Assembly (NCBI GenBank): GCA_959022495.1
Contig: CAUEYX010000014.1
Coordinates: forward strand, 1-64,000
Length of the DNA stretch: 64,000 nucleotides
Direction: 5' to 3'
From: an uncultured Lachnospiraceae bacterium
GTDB taxonomy: Bacteria; Bacillota; Clostridia; Lachnospirales; Lachnospiraceae
In this document: positions 1-8,774 of the stretch, piece by piece
Numbering within the stretch: position 1 is the stretch's first letter
How the letters are laid out: each line of letters begins with the position of its first letter
Program-made: the position numbers and the translations under genes
Notes under the pieces: generated by a model
Told to the model about the DNA's origin: nothing
The model's database searches: none
The model's input: the letters and a program-made list of their open reading frames with translations, nothing else

Positions 1-24
1 AGTAACTTCCACTTCTAAAGTAGC

Positions 25-67
25 AAGGGTGGAATTTAGTTTGAAAAATAACTAAATAGATGGCCTT
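25..67 (+). promoter_or_regulatory. T-box-like antiterminator remnant or hairpin
   Basis: AAGGGTGGAA matches the conserved 5' part of the T-box (AAGGGTGGNACC). It is followed by an 8-bp stem (34-41 with 50-57), and AAGG (25-28) can pair with CCTT (64-67), which gives an antiterminator-like fold with a bulged TGG. The 3' half of the T-box consensus (ACCGCG) is absent, and the upstream specifier stem would lie outside the window. A good promoter lies downstream at 91-119, so the element may serve an upstream transcript or be only a hairpin. Confidence 0.3.
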
Positions 68-90
68 CCCCTCTGTTTAGGAGATAAATC

Positions 91-119
91 TCGACAATTT
101 GTCTGTCCTGTATTATAAT
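91..119 (+). promoter_or_regulatory. sigma-A-type promoter for the DAHP synthase gene
   Basis: TCGACA (91-96), a 17-nt spacer and a perfect TATAAT (114-119) lie about 90 bp before the chosen start codon. Only one base departs from the TTGACA consensus. Confidence 0.65.
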
Positions 120-211
120 TTCCTCTGGCAGAATTTTTCGTGTACCCGTGTCTCATCCTATGACCGGGCAGCATGAAAATAATAGAAATAGAAATGATAG
201 AGGAAAAATCA

Positions 212-1243
212 ATGAGTTTTAAATTTATGAAACAACTTCCTTCCCCGGATGAAGTGAAAACCCAAGTACCGATGTCCGACAAGCTGAAAAAAATAAAAGC
301 CGCCCGAGACCGCCTCATTCAGGAGGTGATCACCGGAGAATCCGACAAGTTTTTGGTGATCGTGGGACCGTGCTCCGCGGACAACGAGGACGCTGTATGC
401 GAATATACCAGCCGCCTGGCAGAAGTGCAGGAAAAAGTGGCGGACCGCCTTGTGCTTGTCCCCCGCATTTACACCAATAAGCCGCGTACTACGGGAGAAG
501 GCTACAAGGGAATGCTCCATCAGCCGGACCCGGAGGCAAAACCGGATATTCTGGCGGGCATTCTCGCGATCCGCCATATGCATATACGTTCTATTGAAGA
601 GACCGGCCTTACAGCCGCAGATGAGATGCTTTACCCGGATAACTGGCATTATCTTTCAGACATTCTGTCATATGTGGCCATCGGCGCCCGCTCCGTGGAG
701 AACCAGGAACACCGTCTGATGATCAGTGGGCTGGACATCCCGGCAGGCATGAAGAATCCGACCAGCGGGGATTTTTCCGTTATGCTCAATTCCGTCGTCG
801 CGGCCCAGAGTGGACACGACTTCATTTCCAGAGGCTGGGAAGTACGGACAGAGGGCAATCCCCTCACCCATACGATCCTGCGCGGCGCGGTGAACAAGCA
901 CGGAAATACCATTCCCAATTACCATTATGAGGATATCCAGCTCCTTCTGGAAATGTATGAGAAACGGAACCTGAAAAACCCTGCCGTGATCATCGATGCC
1001 AATCATTCCAACTCCGGCAAGAAGTTCCGGCAGCAGATCCGCATCACAAAAGAAATCCTTCACAGCCGCAGGATTGATGAAGAAATCCGCAGACTGGTCA
1101 AAGGTGTTATGATCGAAAGCTATCTCATTGAAGGATGCCAGCCCATCGGCCCTGACCATATATACGGGAAATCGATCACCGATCCCTGTCTGGGCTGGGA
1201 AGACACTGAGAAGCTGCTCTATACCATAGCAGAACAGTGCTGA
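212..1243 (+). CDS. aroF: 3-deoxy-7-phosphoheptulonate (DAHP) synthase, class I
   Basis: Condenses phosphoenolpyruvate and erythrose 4-phosphate in the first step of the shikimate pathway (cytoplasm). The 343-residue product is the usual length of the AroF/G/H-type enzyme without an extra regulatory domain. Visible family motifs are GPCSADNED near residue 52, the KPRTT-GEGYKG phosphate/substrate loop near residue 85, and DANHSNSGKK near residue 262. The start at 212 is preferred over an in-frame ATG at 173 because AGAGGA lies 7 nt before it. The gene is monocistronic with its own promoter and faces the convergent sirtuin gene. Which aromatic amino acid feeds back on it cannot be read from sequence. 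Confidence 0.93.
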   Translation: MSFKFMKQLPSPDEVKTQVPMSDKLKKIKAARDRLIQEVITGESDKFLVIVGPCSADNEDAVCEYTSRLAEVQEKVADRLVLVPRIYTNKPRTTGEGYKGMLHQPDPEAKPDILAGILAIRHMHIRSIEETGLTAADEMLYPDNWHYLSDILSYVAIGARSVENQEHRLMISGLDIPAGMKNPTSGDFSVMLNSVVAAQSGHDFISRGWEVRTEGNPLTHTILRGAVNKHGNTIPNYHYEDIQLLLEMYEKRNLKNPAVIIDANHSNSGKKFRQQIRITKEILHSRRIDEEIRRLVKGVMIESYLIEGCQPIGPDHIYGKSITDPCLGWEDTEKLLYTIAEQC

Positions 1244-1314
1244 GGCACATAAGCTATGCCTGTACTGAAGATCCGTTCTCTGTGAATACCGATTATATGA
1301 AAACTCTGCCCCAA

Positions 1315-2016
1315 TCAGCTCATTTCACGGAAAACAGGATCTGCGTCTTTGTGTATATTCAGCACCGCGATATCATCAAACTGCGTCGGTTTTGGATTGA
1401 TCTGCACGATCTTGGCGCCGGAGCGGATGTACGGATACCACACGCTTCCATAGTTGCCCTGCGCGCCGATGATCAGCACGGTATCCGCTCTTGAGATCCA
1501 CGCGCGCGCTTTTTGTACTTCCCTGTCGATCAGACCGATGTGTTTGTAAACAGGGAATGAGCCGATAACCCCGCCGCAGCTGCAGCGGGGCGGTTTTCCC
1601 TGGTTCCAGATATGCACATCATTGTACTGCTTTTCACATTTCAGGCATTTGTTCACGCCGAAGCTTCCCTGGATCTCTGCCACATTCTGGCTGCCCGCCA
1701 GCGTATGCAGGCAGTCAATATTCGTCGTGATCACCCCCTGCACCAATCCCTGCTGTTCGTATTCTGCCAGCCTGCGGTGTGCAAGGGTCGGACCGTTCTC
1801 GAACATGGCATTTAGAAATGCTTTCTGCGCCATTCTGTAATAGTGCTCCGGAGCGCTTTTCAGGACAGCCGGTGAACTCATCTGCAGGACTACGGGGAAA
1901 TTCATATGCTGAAAATCCCCGATCCCCGCAGCCACAGAGATCCCTGCGCCCGTGACGGCAACAGTATACTGACTGCTGTCCAGCAGCTCCTGAAGCTGCA
2001 TAATTTTATCATCCAT
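1315..2016 (-). CDS. Sir2-family protein with Gln in place of catalytic His
   Basis: NAD-binding sirtuin fold of 233 residues. Visible are GAGISVAAG (residues 23-31, cosubstrate loop), TTNIDCLH (98-104, normally TQNIDxLH) and a zinc ribbon with Cys124, Cys127, Cys145 and Cys147. The motif that normally reads HG has become EIQGSFG, so residue 116 is Gln where the general-base His should be. The GIPDFR loop reads GIGDFQ. Gln at this position is, from memory, also seen in macrodomain-linked SirTM sirtuins, which ADP-ribosylate rather than deacylate. No macrodomain or lipoyl gene is adjacent here. Start: GGAGGTG precedes the ATG at 2016; an upstream in-frame ATG at 2031 contains that binding site. 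It follows the ABC exporter genes and is probably co-transcribed. Confidence 0.85.
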   Translation of the reverse strand: MDDKIMQLQELLDSSQYTVAVTGAGISVAAGIGDFQHMNFPVVLQMSSPAVLKSAPEHYYRMAQKAFLNAMFENGPTLAHRRLAEYEQQGLVQGVITTNIDCLHTLAGSQNVAEIQGSFGVNKCLKCEKQYNDVHIWNQGKPPRCSCGGVIGSFPVYKHIGLIDREVQKARAWISRADTVLIIGAQGNYGSVWYPYIRSGAKIVQINPKPTQFDDIAVLNIHKDADPVFREMS

Positions 2017-2031
2017 AATAAACACCTCCAT

Positions 2032-3933
2032 TTATGATGCTTTTTCAAACTGGCTGTTGTATAATTCTGCATAAAAACCGCCCTTTTTCAAAAGGGCGCT
2101 GTGAGTGCCGCTTTCTATGATATTGCCGTCTTTCATCACCAGGATCAGATCCGCGTTTTTAATGGTGGACAGCCTGTGCGCGATGACAAAGGATGTCCGC
2201 CCTGCCATCAGCCGGTCCATGGCGTTTTGGATCTGGATCTCCGTGCGGGTATCCACTGAGCTGGTGGCTTCGTCCAGGATCAGCATGGGCGCGTTATTTA
2301 CCATCGCGCGGGCAATGGTCACAAGCTGGCGCTGACCGGCGGACAGATTGGCATTGTCATTTAATACCGTATCATAACCCTTGGGCAGTGTTTTGATAAA
2401 GTGGTGCAGCCCCACGGCTCTGCCGGCGGCTTCCACCTCTTCGTCGCTCACGCCCTCTTTGGCGTAAACGATATTCTCACGGATCGTCCCCTCGAACAGC
2501 CATGTATCCTGTAAAACCATACAGAACAGGTCGTGGACATTTTCACGGCTAAGCTCGCCAAGCGGCGTTCCGTCTATACAGATCTCTCCGCCCTGTACCT
2601 CGTAGAAACGCATGAGAAGGTTCACAAGGGTTGTTTTTCCGGCTCCGGTGGGCCCCACGATGGCAATCTTCTGTCCCGCCTTCACGGACGCGGAGAAGTC
2701 GTGGATTATGGGATTTTCCGGATCATATCCGAAATGGACATGTGAAAACTCCACGTTGCCGGACGCGCCGCTCACCTGAAGCTGTTTCCCGCTTTCATCT
2801 GCAAGCTCCTCTTCATCCAGGAATTCAAATACGCGCTCACTGGCGGCTGCCGCAGACTGCAGGCTTGTCACTGCCTGTGCGATCTGAGAGAGCGGCTGGG
2901 TGAACATACGGACATAGAGCATAAAAGCGACGATGACACTGAAAGAGATCGTGCCGTTCATCGTAAGGACCGCGCCCACGACGCACACGGCAACGTAGCC
3001 CAGATTGCCCACGAATCCCATCAGAGGCTGCATAAGACCGGATAAGAACTGGCTCTTCCATGCGCATTGATAAAGTGTTTTATTCATTCCGGCAAAGTCT
3101 TCTTTTGCCTTTTTCTCTCCGCTGTATGCCTTTACGACTTTATGACCGGAATACGTCTCTTCGATATGCCCGTTCAGCCGGCCAAGCTCCTGCTGCTGCC
3201 GTTCAAAAAACGGCTGGGAGCGGGAAATGATCAGCATCATCAGCGCAAACCCGATGAGCGCCGCGATCACAGCGGAAAGAGCCATGATCCCGTTCGTATA
3301 GAACATCATTACAAGAGAGCCAAAAAGCATGGCGATCGCCGTCACCAGTGTCCCAATGCTCTGGTTTAAGGTCTGCCCGATGGTATCCACATCGTTGGTC
3401 ACACGGGAAAGGATATTTCCTGTGCTCGTGGAATCAAAATACTTCAGGGGCAGCCGGTTGATCTTCTGTGAGAGCTCTGAGCGCAGCGATTTTGATACTT
3501 TCTGGGTGACCGTCGCCATAACGACGCCCTGGATCACCGAAAACAGCCACCCGAATACATAGAGTGCCACAAGGCTCAGGGCGATCCGGGTAACAGCGTC
3601 CACATCAATTCCTTCCGCAAGCCCCTCTGTGATCAGATTCGTCATATCCGCGAGCCGGCCCGGTCCGATCAGGTTCAGGACAGAGCCTGCCACGGCAAGG
3701 AGCATTGCCGTGAGGATCGCCGGAAGATAATTCCGGCAGTAGCCTATCAGACGGCGCATCGCCTGTCCGAAATCCTCTGCCTTCTCTCCGCCGCCCATCC
3801 TGGAGCCGCCCATCCTGCCGCCCCTCATTCCGCTGTTCATTCCAGAACCGCCGCGGGCGCGGTTATCCTGGGTACGGTTATCTGTAACTGTCATCTGACG
3901 CGTCTGCGTCTGTTCTTTCTTGCTGTCAGGCAC
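2032..3933 (-). CDS. Heterodimeric ABC exporter subunit, catalytically competent half
   Basis: Six-helix transmembrane domain followed by a nucleotide-binding domain, 633 residues from the GTG at 3933. The ATPase part has Walker A GPTGAGKTT and Walker B LILDEATSSVD with the catalytic Glu intact, but a signature LSAGQ rather than LSGGQ. The N-terminus carries an unusual Gly/Met/Arg-rich stretch (GMRGGRMGGSRMGGG) before the first helix. The GTG is chosen because it overlaps the upstream partner's stop by 8 nt and follows GGAGATGG; longer in-frame starts would overlap the partner by over 100 nt. With the next gene it forms a BmrCD/YheIH-like multidrug or peptide exporter; the substrate is unknown. 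Confidence 0.9.
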   Translation of the reverse strand: MPDSKKEQTQTRQMTVTDNRTQDNRARGGSGMNSGMRGGRMGGSRMGGGEKAEDFGQAMRRLIGYCRNYLPAILTAMLLAVAGSVLNLIGPGRLADMTNLITEGLAEGIDVDAVTRIALSLVALYVFGWLFSVIQGVVMATVTQKVSKSLRSELSQKINRLPLKYFDSTSTGNILSRVTNDVDTIGQTLNQSIGTLVTAIAMLFGSLVMMFYTNGIMALSAVIAALIGFALMMLIISRSQPFFERQQQELGRLNGHIEETYSGHKVVKAYSGEKKAKEDFAGMNKTLYQCAWKSQFLSGLMQPLMGFVGNLGYVAVCVVGAVLTMNGTISFSVIVAFMLYVRMFTQPLSQIAQAVTSLQSAAAASERVFEFLDEEELADESGKQLQVSGASGNVEFSHVHFGYDPENPIIHDFSASVKAGQKIAIVGPTGAGKTTLVNLLMRFYEVQGGEICIDGTPLGELSRENVHDLFCMVLQDTWLFEGTIRENIVYAKEGVSDEEVEAAGRAVGLHHFIKTLPKGYDTVLNDNANLSAGQRQLVTIARAMVNNAPMLILDEATSSVDTRTEIQIQNAMDRLMAGRTSFVIAHRLSTIKNADLILVMKDGNIIESGTHSALLKKGGFYAELYNSQFEKAS

Positions 3934-5686
3934 TTTCCATCTCCTCCTCTCCAAGCTGGGACTGGGCAATCTCCCGGTATACCGGACAGGTCTCAAGAAG
4001 CTCCCTGTGGCTTCCCTGACCGACAATTTTCCCTTCATCCAGCACAATGATCTTATCCGCGTTCAGGATCGTTCCGATCCGCTGCGCCACGATCAGGGTC
4101 GTCGCGCCGCCTGTCTCCCGCTTCAGCGCGCTTCGCACAGCACGGTCCGTCTTATAGTCCAGCGCGGAAAAAGAATCGTCGAAAATATAGATTTCCGGAC
4201 GGCGGTAGATGGCGCGTGCAATGGATAGCCGCTGCTTCTGCCCTCCGGAGAAGTTGCTTCCTCCCTGCGCCACGGGAGCATTTGCTGCTTCTTTCAGTTC
4301 ACAGACGAATTCATCTGCCTGTGCTGTTTCAAGGGAACTCCAAAGGCGCTCCGGAGCCGGATTCCTGTCGTTATTTCCGTAAGATACGTTGGATGAGATG
4401 CTCCCTGCGAACAGGACAGCACTCTGGGGCACATAACCCAGCTTTCTGCGCAGAGTTTCCTGGGTGTAATCCTTCACATTCACACCATCGATCAGGATCT
4501 CGCCTTCTGTGGCGTCATAAAACCGCGGGATCAGGTTGATCAGCGTACTTTTCCCGCTTCCGGTGGAACCGATAAACGCGACCGTCTCCCCGTGACAGGC
4601 AGTAAAACTGATATCGTGCAGGATATCCTCTTCAGCGTCCGGGTAACGGAAGGACACATGCCGGAATTCAATCTCACCTTGTTCAAACAGTTCCGAACTT
4701 GTTACTTTGCCGTCTCTGATCTTGATTTCCGTATCCAGCACTTCGTTGATACGCTTTGCGGAAACCAAAGCCCTCGGCAGGATGATAAAGGTCATCACCA
4801 GCATCATAAACGCCATGATCACCTGCATGGCATAAGAAGAAAAAACAACCATGTCAGAAAAAATCGCAAGCCGTTCCATAACCTCCGCGGCGTTGATCAT
4901 ATAGACGCCCACCCAGTAGATCGCCAGCGTCAGTCCCGACATGATCAGCGTCATACCCGGGAATAAGATGGACATCGTACGGCTGGTAAACAGGTTCGTA
5001 CCGGTAAGCTCTGTATTCGCTTTTTCAAATTTATCCTCCTGGTACCCTTCAGCGTTATAGGCGCGCACAACCCGGATCCCGGTAAGGTTTTCACGGGTAA
5101 CGCGGTTCACGTTATCTGTCAGCGTCTGCATCTTTTTGAACTTCGGAAGCACAAGAGCGATCACGGTCCCGAGCATCACCGTCAGGATCGCCACCGCGCC
5201 GCCTGTCACTGCAGTCCACTGCCAGTTCGTCCCGGAGATCTTCCACAGCGCCCATGCCGCAAGGATGGGAGCCTTTAAGATGACCTGCATCCCCATTGCC
5301 ACGAACATCTGGATCTGCTGGATGTCATTGGTCGTGCGGGTGATCAGGCTGGCAGTGGAAAACCTGCCGATCTCCTCCATGGAGAAATCCATTGTCTTGT
5401 TATAGACTGCCTCGCGCAGCCGCATGGACAGACCGGCTGCGATCCGCGCGGCAAAGAAGCCGGTAATACAGGTCGCGGCAAGGCTTCCCAGAGCACAGAG
5501 CAGCATAAAGCCGCCCGCTTTCAGAATCTCGCTCATCTCGCTGCCCGGCGTCTGTACCAGAGTTGTGATCTGGCGCATATAATCGGGAAGCTTCAGGTCC
5601 AGCCACACGCCGCAGACAATAAATGCAAGGCTGCTAAGCAGGAAGAGCCAATCCTGCCGGCGCATATATTTCAAAATTTTAATCAA
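3926..5686 (-). CDS. Heterodimeric ABC exporter subunit, degenerate-site half
   Basis: Transmembrane domain plus nucleotide-binding domain, about 586 residues. Walker A is GSTGSGKST and the signature is canonical (FSGGQKQR). The residue after the Walker B Asp is Asp, not Glu (IYIFDDSFSALD). This is the typical mark of the subunit contributing the degenerate ATP site, and it matches the LSAGQ deviation in the partner. The likely start is TTG at 5686, which has GGAGGG 7 nt upstream; an ATG at 5701 contains that ribosome site and has no good one of its own. It is translationally coupled to the partner (8-nt overlap). Confidence 0.9.
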   Translation of the reverse strand: MIKILKYMRRQDWLFLLSSLAFIVCGVWLDLKLPDYMRQITTLVQTPGSEMSEILKAGGFMLLCALGSLAATCITGFFAARIAAGLSMRLREAVYNKTMDFSMEEIGRFSTASLITRTTNDIQQIQMFVAMGMQVILKAPILAAWALWKISGTNWQWTAVTGGAVAILTVMLGTVIALVLPKFKKMQTLTDNVNRVTRENLTGIRVVRAYNAEGYQEDKFEKANTELTGTNLFTSRTMSILFPGMTLIMSGLTLAIYWVGVYMINAAEVMERLAIFSDMVVFSSYAMQVIMAFMMLVMTFIILPRALVSAKRINEVLDTEIKIRDGKVTSSELFEQGEIEFRHVSFRYPDAEEDILHDISFTACHGETVAFIGSTGSGKSTLINLIPRFYDATEGEILIDGVNVKDYTQETLRRKLGYVPQSAVLFAGSISSNVSYGNNDRNPAPERLWSSLETAQADEFVCELKEAANAPVAQGGSNFSGGQKQRLSIARAIYRRPEIYIFDDSFSALDYKTDRAVRSALKRETGGATTLIVAQRIGTILNADKIIVLDEGKIVGQGSHRELLETCPVYREIAQSQLGEEEMESA

Positions 5687-5714
5687 AGAAATACCCTCCA
5701 TTACTCAAATTCTC

Positions 5715-5758
5715 TGTAACAGCTCAGCCATACATTGAGTGCAGGCCGAACTGTTACA
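5715..5758 (-). repeat. Imperfect palindrome related to the one at 8724-8772
   Basis: Arms TGTAACAGCTCAGCC and GGCCGAACTGTTACA. On the minus strand both apparent mismatches become G-U pairs, so the RNA hairpin is intact in the leader of the ABC exporter pair. The core CAGTTCRGCC/GGCTGARCTG is shared with the palindrome on the other side of the MacB-like gene. Confidence 0.55.
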
Positions 5759-5773
5759 ATTCTATATAGGAAA

Positions 5774-5804
5774 GGGCAGCGGCAGCCAGTTCCTGCCGCT
5801 GCCC
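5774..5804 (-). terminator. Hairpin terminator after the MacB-like gene
   Basis: A perfect 12-bp GC-rich stem (GGGCAGCGGCAG with CTGCCGCTGCCC, 7-nt loop) lies 12 nt past the stop codon. On the minus strand it is followed by TTTCCTATAT, so the U-tract is only moderate. Confidence 0.7.
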
Positions 5805-5815
5805 TGATGTCTTCG

Positions 5816-8614
5816 CTATTCTGTGCGCAGTGCCTTGACCGGATCTTTCTTCGCCGCGCTTCTTGCGGGGATCAGACCGGCAATGACCGTGATCGCCATA
5901 CTGAGAAGGATCAAAAGCAGTGCGGCAGATACCGGCAGCGCCGCGGACAGGGCGGCTCCTCCTAAGAGGTTCTGCAGAAGCGAGTTGATCGGAATGGTCA
6001 GCAGCATGGTCACACCCACGCCCAGCACACCGGCAAAGAGCCCGATGATGATGGTCTCCGCATTGAACACCTGCGAAATATTCCGCCTGGAGGCGCCCAT
6101 AGCGCGGAGAATACCGATTTCCTTCGTACGCTCCAGCACGGAAATGTGTGTGATGATCCCGATCATGATACTGGACACGATCAGCGACACCGCCACAAAC
6201 GCGATCAGCACATAAGAGATCACATCCACGATCGTTGTAATGGAACCGGTGAGCAGCGCCACATAATCGGTATAAGTGATCTGATCCGTCTCCTCTGCGC
6301 CTTCGTTATAATGCTCGATACATTCTGAGATGGCGTCCTTGTCTTCAAAGCTGTCGGCATAAAGACTGATCGAGGAAGGAGCGTCATAGCTGACCTTGCC
6401 GAAATTCGTCATGTTTTCCTCATAGCTGGCGCCGTCAATGTATTCGTCATAGACAGTCAGAAGCAGTTCCGGATCCGGGTCCCCTGCAAGCCATGCGTCC
6501 AGAGCCGCCGCCATGGCTGTCTCGTCCGTCTGTCCGGATGTCATGCCCGCAGCACTGCCGCCCGACGGCGTCTGACCGCTGCTTTCACCGGAAGCATTTT
6601 GTGATTCAGAATACATGACCATCGTATAGAAGGAAGCCTTGTCGGAAACACCCAGACCGGAGAGATATGCTTTCGCGGCCTCTGTCTTCGCTGTATCGTC
6701 CACTGCCTCAAAAGCCATCCCGTTTAACACATTGGTCGTCTCATCCTGCTCCTGTGCCAGTACAACAGTGCTCTCATCGGTATGCCCGATCATATAATCA
6801 GTCAGCAGGGATGTATAGGCAGCCGGTGTGGAAATGTCCGCGTTCGCGGCATCCTCTTCTGCCCGGATCACGCCGGTCACGGTAAGCTTCACTCCGTTTT
6901 CCAGCAATGGCTCGACCTGCATCATATCATCTCCCACATAGAGGAAGGTTCCGTCTTCCTGCTCTTCATAGTGGTCGCATGCCGGCAGCAGATAGAAGGT
7001 ATGCCCGCATATTTCTTCATAATCCCATGTGCGCTCCGGAACCTCTTCACCCTCTTTGATCTGCTCTGTGATCTCTGTATATTCCGCTCCGGTGATCAGC
7101 CCGAGCTGATAGAGCGAAGCGGCGGAAATGGAACTGTTTTCATCCAGAACGAGAACAACCTCGTCATAGTTTTCCGGCCATGCGCCATACACCACCTCAT
7201 AGCTGTCCGTCAGGATGGGGCTGACAACGGCGCCGTCTTTCCCCGGCATCAGTTCGGAGAAATTCTCCGCGCCGCCGGAGGTACCGCCCATCATGGAACT
7301 CATGCGGCTCATATTTGCCGCAGGGCCGCCCGCCGACTGTGACTGGGAACCGGAAAGTGTGGAAGAGCTGACGTTTTCTGTATCAGCGTCCGAAGAAATC
7401 AGATTCCCGTCCGCATCGTAGGAATAAACTTTAAAATTCACATCGTAGGTGTAGACCACGCCGTTTTCACCAAGATACTGCTGGATCTCACTGTCCGGGT
7501 CCTCCAGATAGTTCTTAAATTCCGTCAGATTGTTCTCCCGGATGTTATCCGCCATTGCCTCGCTCTGCTCAATGTCGCTGTAATCGGCATAGACGGCGCT
7601 CCGGTCTTCCGAAATATCATCCTCCGTTTCACCGCTCTGCCTCATTCCGCCCCCGGAGCCCATGATGCCGGACATATCCACTGCCTGGTCGCTGATGGTA
7701 ACGGGGTAAGACGTCATGGTATCCCTCTGGATATCTTCAATATAGCTATTGACACCGTTGGACAGGGACAGGATCAGCGCGATGCCGATAATTCCGATGG
7801 AGCCGGCAAAAGCAGTCAGAATGGTCCGTCCTTTTTTCGTCCGCAGATTATTGAAGCTTAAGGAGAGAGATGTGAGGAAAGACATCTTTGCCTTTCCCAT
7901 ACTCTGATCCTCCGGCTTTGGAGCTACTTTTCCCGGCTCAAAAGGATCGCTGTCATCGATGATCTTTCCGTCCCGCAGCCTGACAATACGGGTGGAATAC
8001 TGTTCTGCCAGCTCCGGATTATGGGTTACCATCACCACCAGCCGGTCCTCTGCCACCTTTTTCAGAAGCTCCATGATCTGGATACTGGTTTCACTGTCCA
8101 GGGCGCCGGTTGGCTCGTCAGCCAGCAGGATGTCCGGATTATTGACCAGAGCGCGGGCGATCGCCACCCTCTGCATCTGCCCGCCGGACAATTGATTCGG
8201 CTTTTTGTGAAGCTGGTCTCCTAAGCCCACATCGGTGAGCGCTTTCTTCGCATGCGCCCGGCGTTCATCGCGGGAAATCCCGCCGATGGTCAGCGCCAGC
8301 TCCACGTTGGCAAGGATCGTCTGGTGGGGGATCAGGTTATAGCTCTGGAATACGAAGCCGATGGTGTGGTTGCGGTAGGTATCCCAGTCCCGGTCTTTAT
8401 ACTCTTTCGTAGAAACCCCGTTGATGAGAAGATCGCCGCTGTCATAGCGGTCCAGCCCTCCGATGATATTTAAAAGTGTTGTTTTTCCCGAGCCGCTGGG
8501 GCCGAGAATGGATACAAATTCATTATCACGAAGATTCAGACTGACATGATCCAGCGCAACCTGCGTCAGTTCGCCTGTCTGGTACTTCTTGGAAATCTCT
8601 TTTATCTGAAGCAT
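5816..8614 (-). CDS. MacB-like ABC transporter, ATPase and FtsX permease fused
   Basis: About 932 residues. The N-terminal ABC ATPase has Walker A GPSGSGKTT, signature LSGGQMQR and DEPTGALDSET, the LolD/MacB class. Then come a transmembrane helix near residue 280, a large extracytoplasmic region of roughly 450 residues rich in Ser, Gly, Asp and Glu, and three C-terminal helices of the FtsX permease fold. Such transporters work as mechanotransmitters or peptide/lipoprotein exporters rather than bulk pumps. Start at 8614: the AAAGGATGAGG ribosome site precedes it; in-frame Met codons up to 8674 lack one. An operator-like array of four 11-bp repeats lies just upstream, suggesting control by the response regulator at 14.0 kb. 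Confidence 0.9.
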   Translation of the reverse strand: MLQIKEISKKYQTGELTQVALDHVSLNLRDNEFVSILGPSGSGKTTLLNIIGGLDRYDSGDLLINGVSTKEYKDRDWDTYRNHTIGFVFQSYNLIPHQTILANVELALTIGGISRDERRAHAKKALTDVGLGDQLHKKPNQLSGGQMQRVAIARALVNNPDILLADEPTGALDSETSIQIMELLKKVAEDRLVVMVTHNPELAEQYSTRIVRLRDGKIIDDSDPFEPGKVAPKPEDQSMGKAKMSFLTSLSLSFNNLRTKKGRTILTAFAGSIGIIGIALILSLSNGVNSYIEDIQRDTMTSYPVTISDQAVDMSGIMGSGGGMRQSGETEDDISEDRSAVYADYSDIEQSEAMADNIRENNLTEFKNYLEDPDSEIQQYLGENGVVYTYDVNFKVYSYDADGNLISSDADTENVSSSTLSGSQSQSAGGPAANMSRMSSMMGGTSGGAENFSELMPGKDGAVVSPILTDSYEVVYGAWPENYDEVVLVLDENSSISAASLYQLGLITGAEYTEITEQIKEGEEVPERTWDYEEICGHTFYLLPACDHYEEQEDGTFLYVGDDMMQVEPLLENGVKLTVTGVIRAEEDAANADISTPAAYTSLLTDYMIGHTDESTVVLAQEQDETTNVLNGMAFEAVDDTAKTEAAKAYLSGLGVSDKASFYTMVMYSESQNASGESSGQTPSGGSAAGMTSGQTDETAMAAALDAWLAGDPDPELLLTVYDEYIDGASYEENMTNFGKVSYDAPSSISLYADSFEDKDAISECIEHYNEGAEETDQITYTDYVALLTGSITTIVDVISYVLIAFVAVSLIVSSIMIGIITHISVLERTKEIGILRAMGASRRNISQVFNAETIIIGLFAGVLGVGVTMLLTIPINSLLQNLLGGAALSAALPVSAALLLILLSMAITVIAGLIPARSAAKKDPVKALRTE

Positions 8615-8679
8615 AGACCTCATCCTTTCTGCCGCACGATATTTTTGCTTTTTCCTGTGCTGCATATTTATCATGTACT

Positions 8680-8723
8680 TCTTTTTTCAACTGAATCTCA
8701 ACCAAACCTCAAATAAACCTCAA
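8680..8723 (-). promoter_or_regulatory. Four 11-bp direct repeats, likely OmpR-type operator
   Basis: Read on the minus strand, four consecutive 11-mers begin TTGAGGTTTAT, TTGAGGTTTGG, TTGAGATTCAG and TTGAAAAAAGA. The 11-bp phasing puts each copy on the same DNA face, as expected for dimers of OmpR/PhoB regulators. The array lies 66-109 bp before the MacB-like start codon, so it can act as an activator site. The same repeat occurs twice at 13.8 kb beside a two-component system. Confidence 0.7.
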
Positions 8724-8772
8724 ATAACGACAGTTCAGCCATGTTACAGTACAATGGCTGAACTGTCGTTAT
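8724..8772 (-). terminator. Perfect 19-bp inverted repeat, probable terminator
   Basis: Arms of 19 bp with no mismatch (ATAACGACAGTTCAGCCAT and its complement) enclose an 11-nt loop. It starts 2 nt after the stop of the DUF4405 gene and ends next to the repeat array. The following minus-strand sequence is TTGAGGTTTATT, only mildly U-rich. It should end the six-gene operon and separate it from the MacB-like gene. Confidence 0.6.
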
Positions 8773-8774
8773 AG

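Noticed and set aside
209..1159. Long minus-strand frames opposite the DAHP synthase gene
   Set aside because: They mirror a well-conserved plus-strand gene, have no ribosome sites and no recognisable protein.
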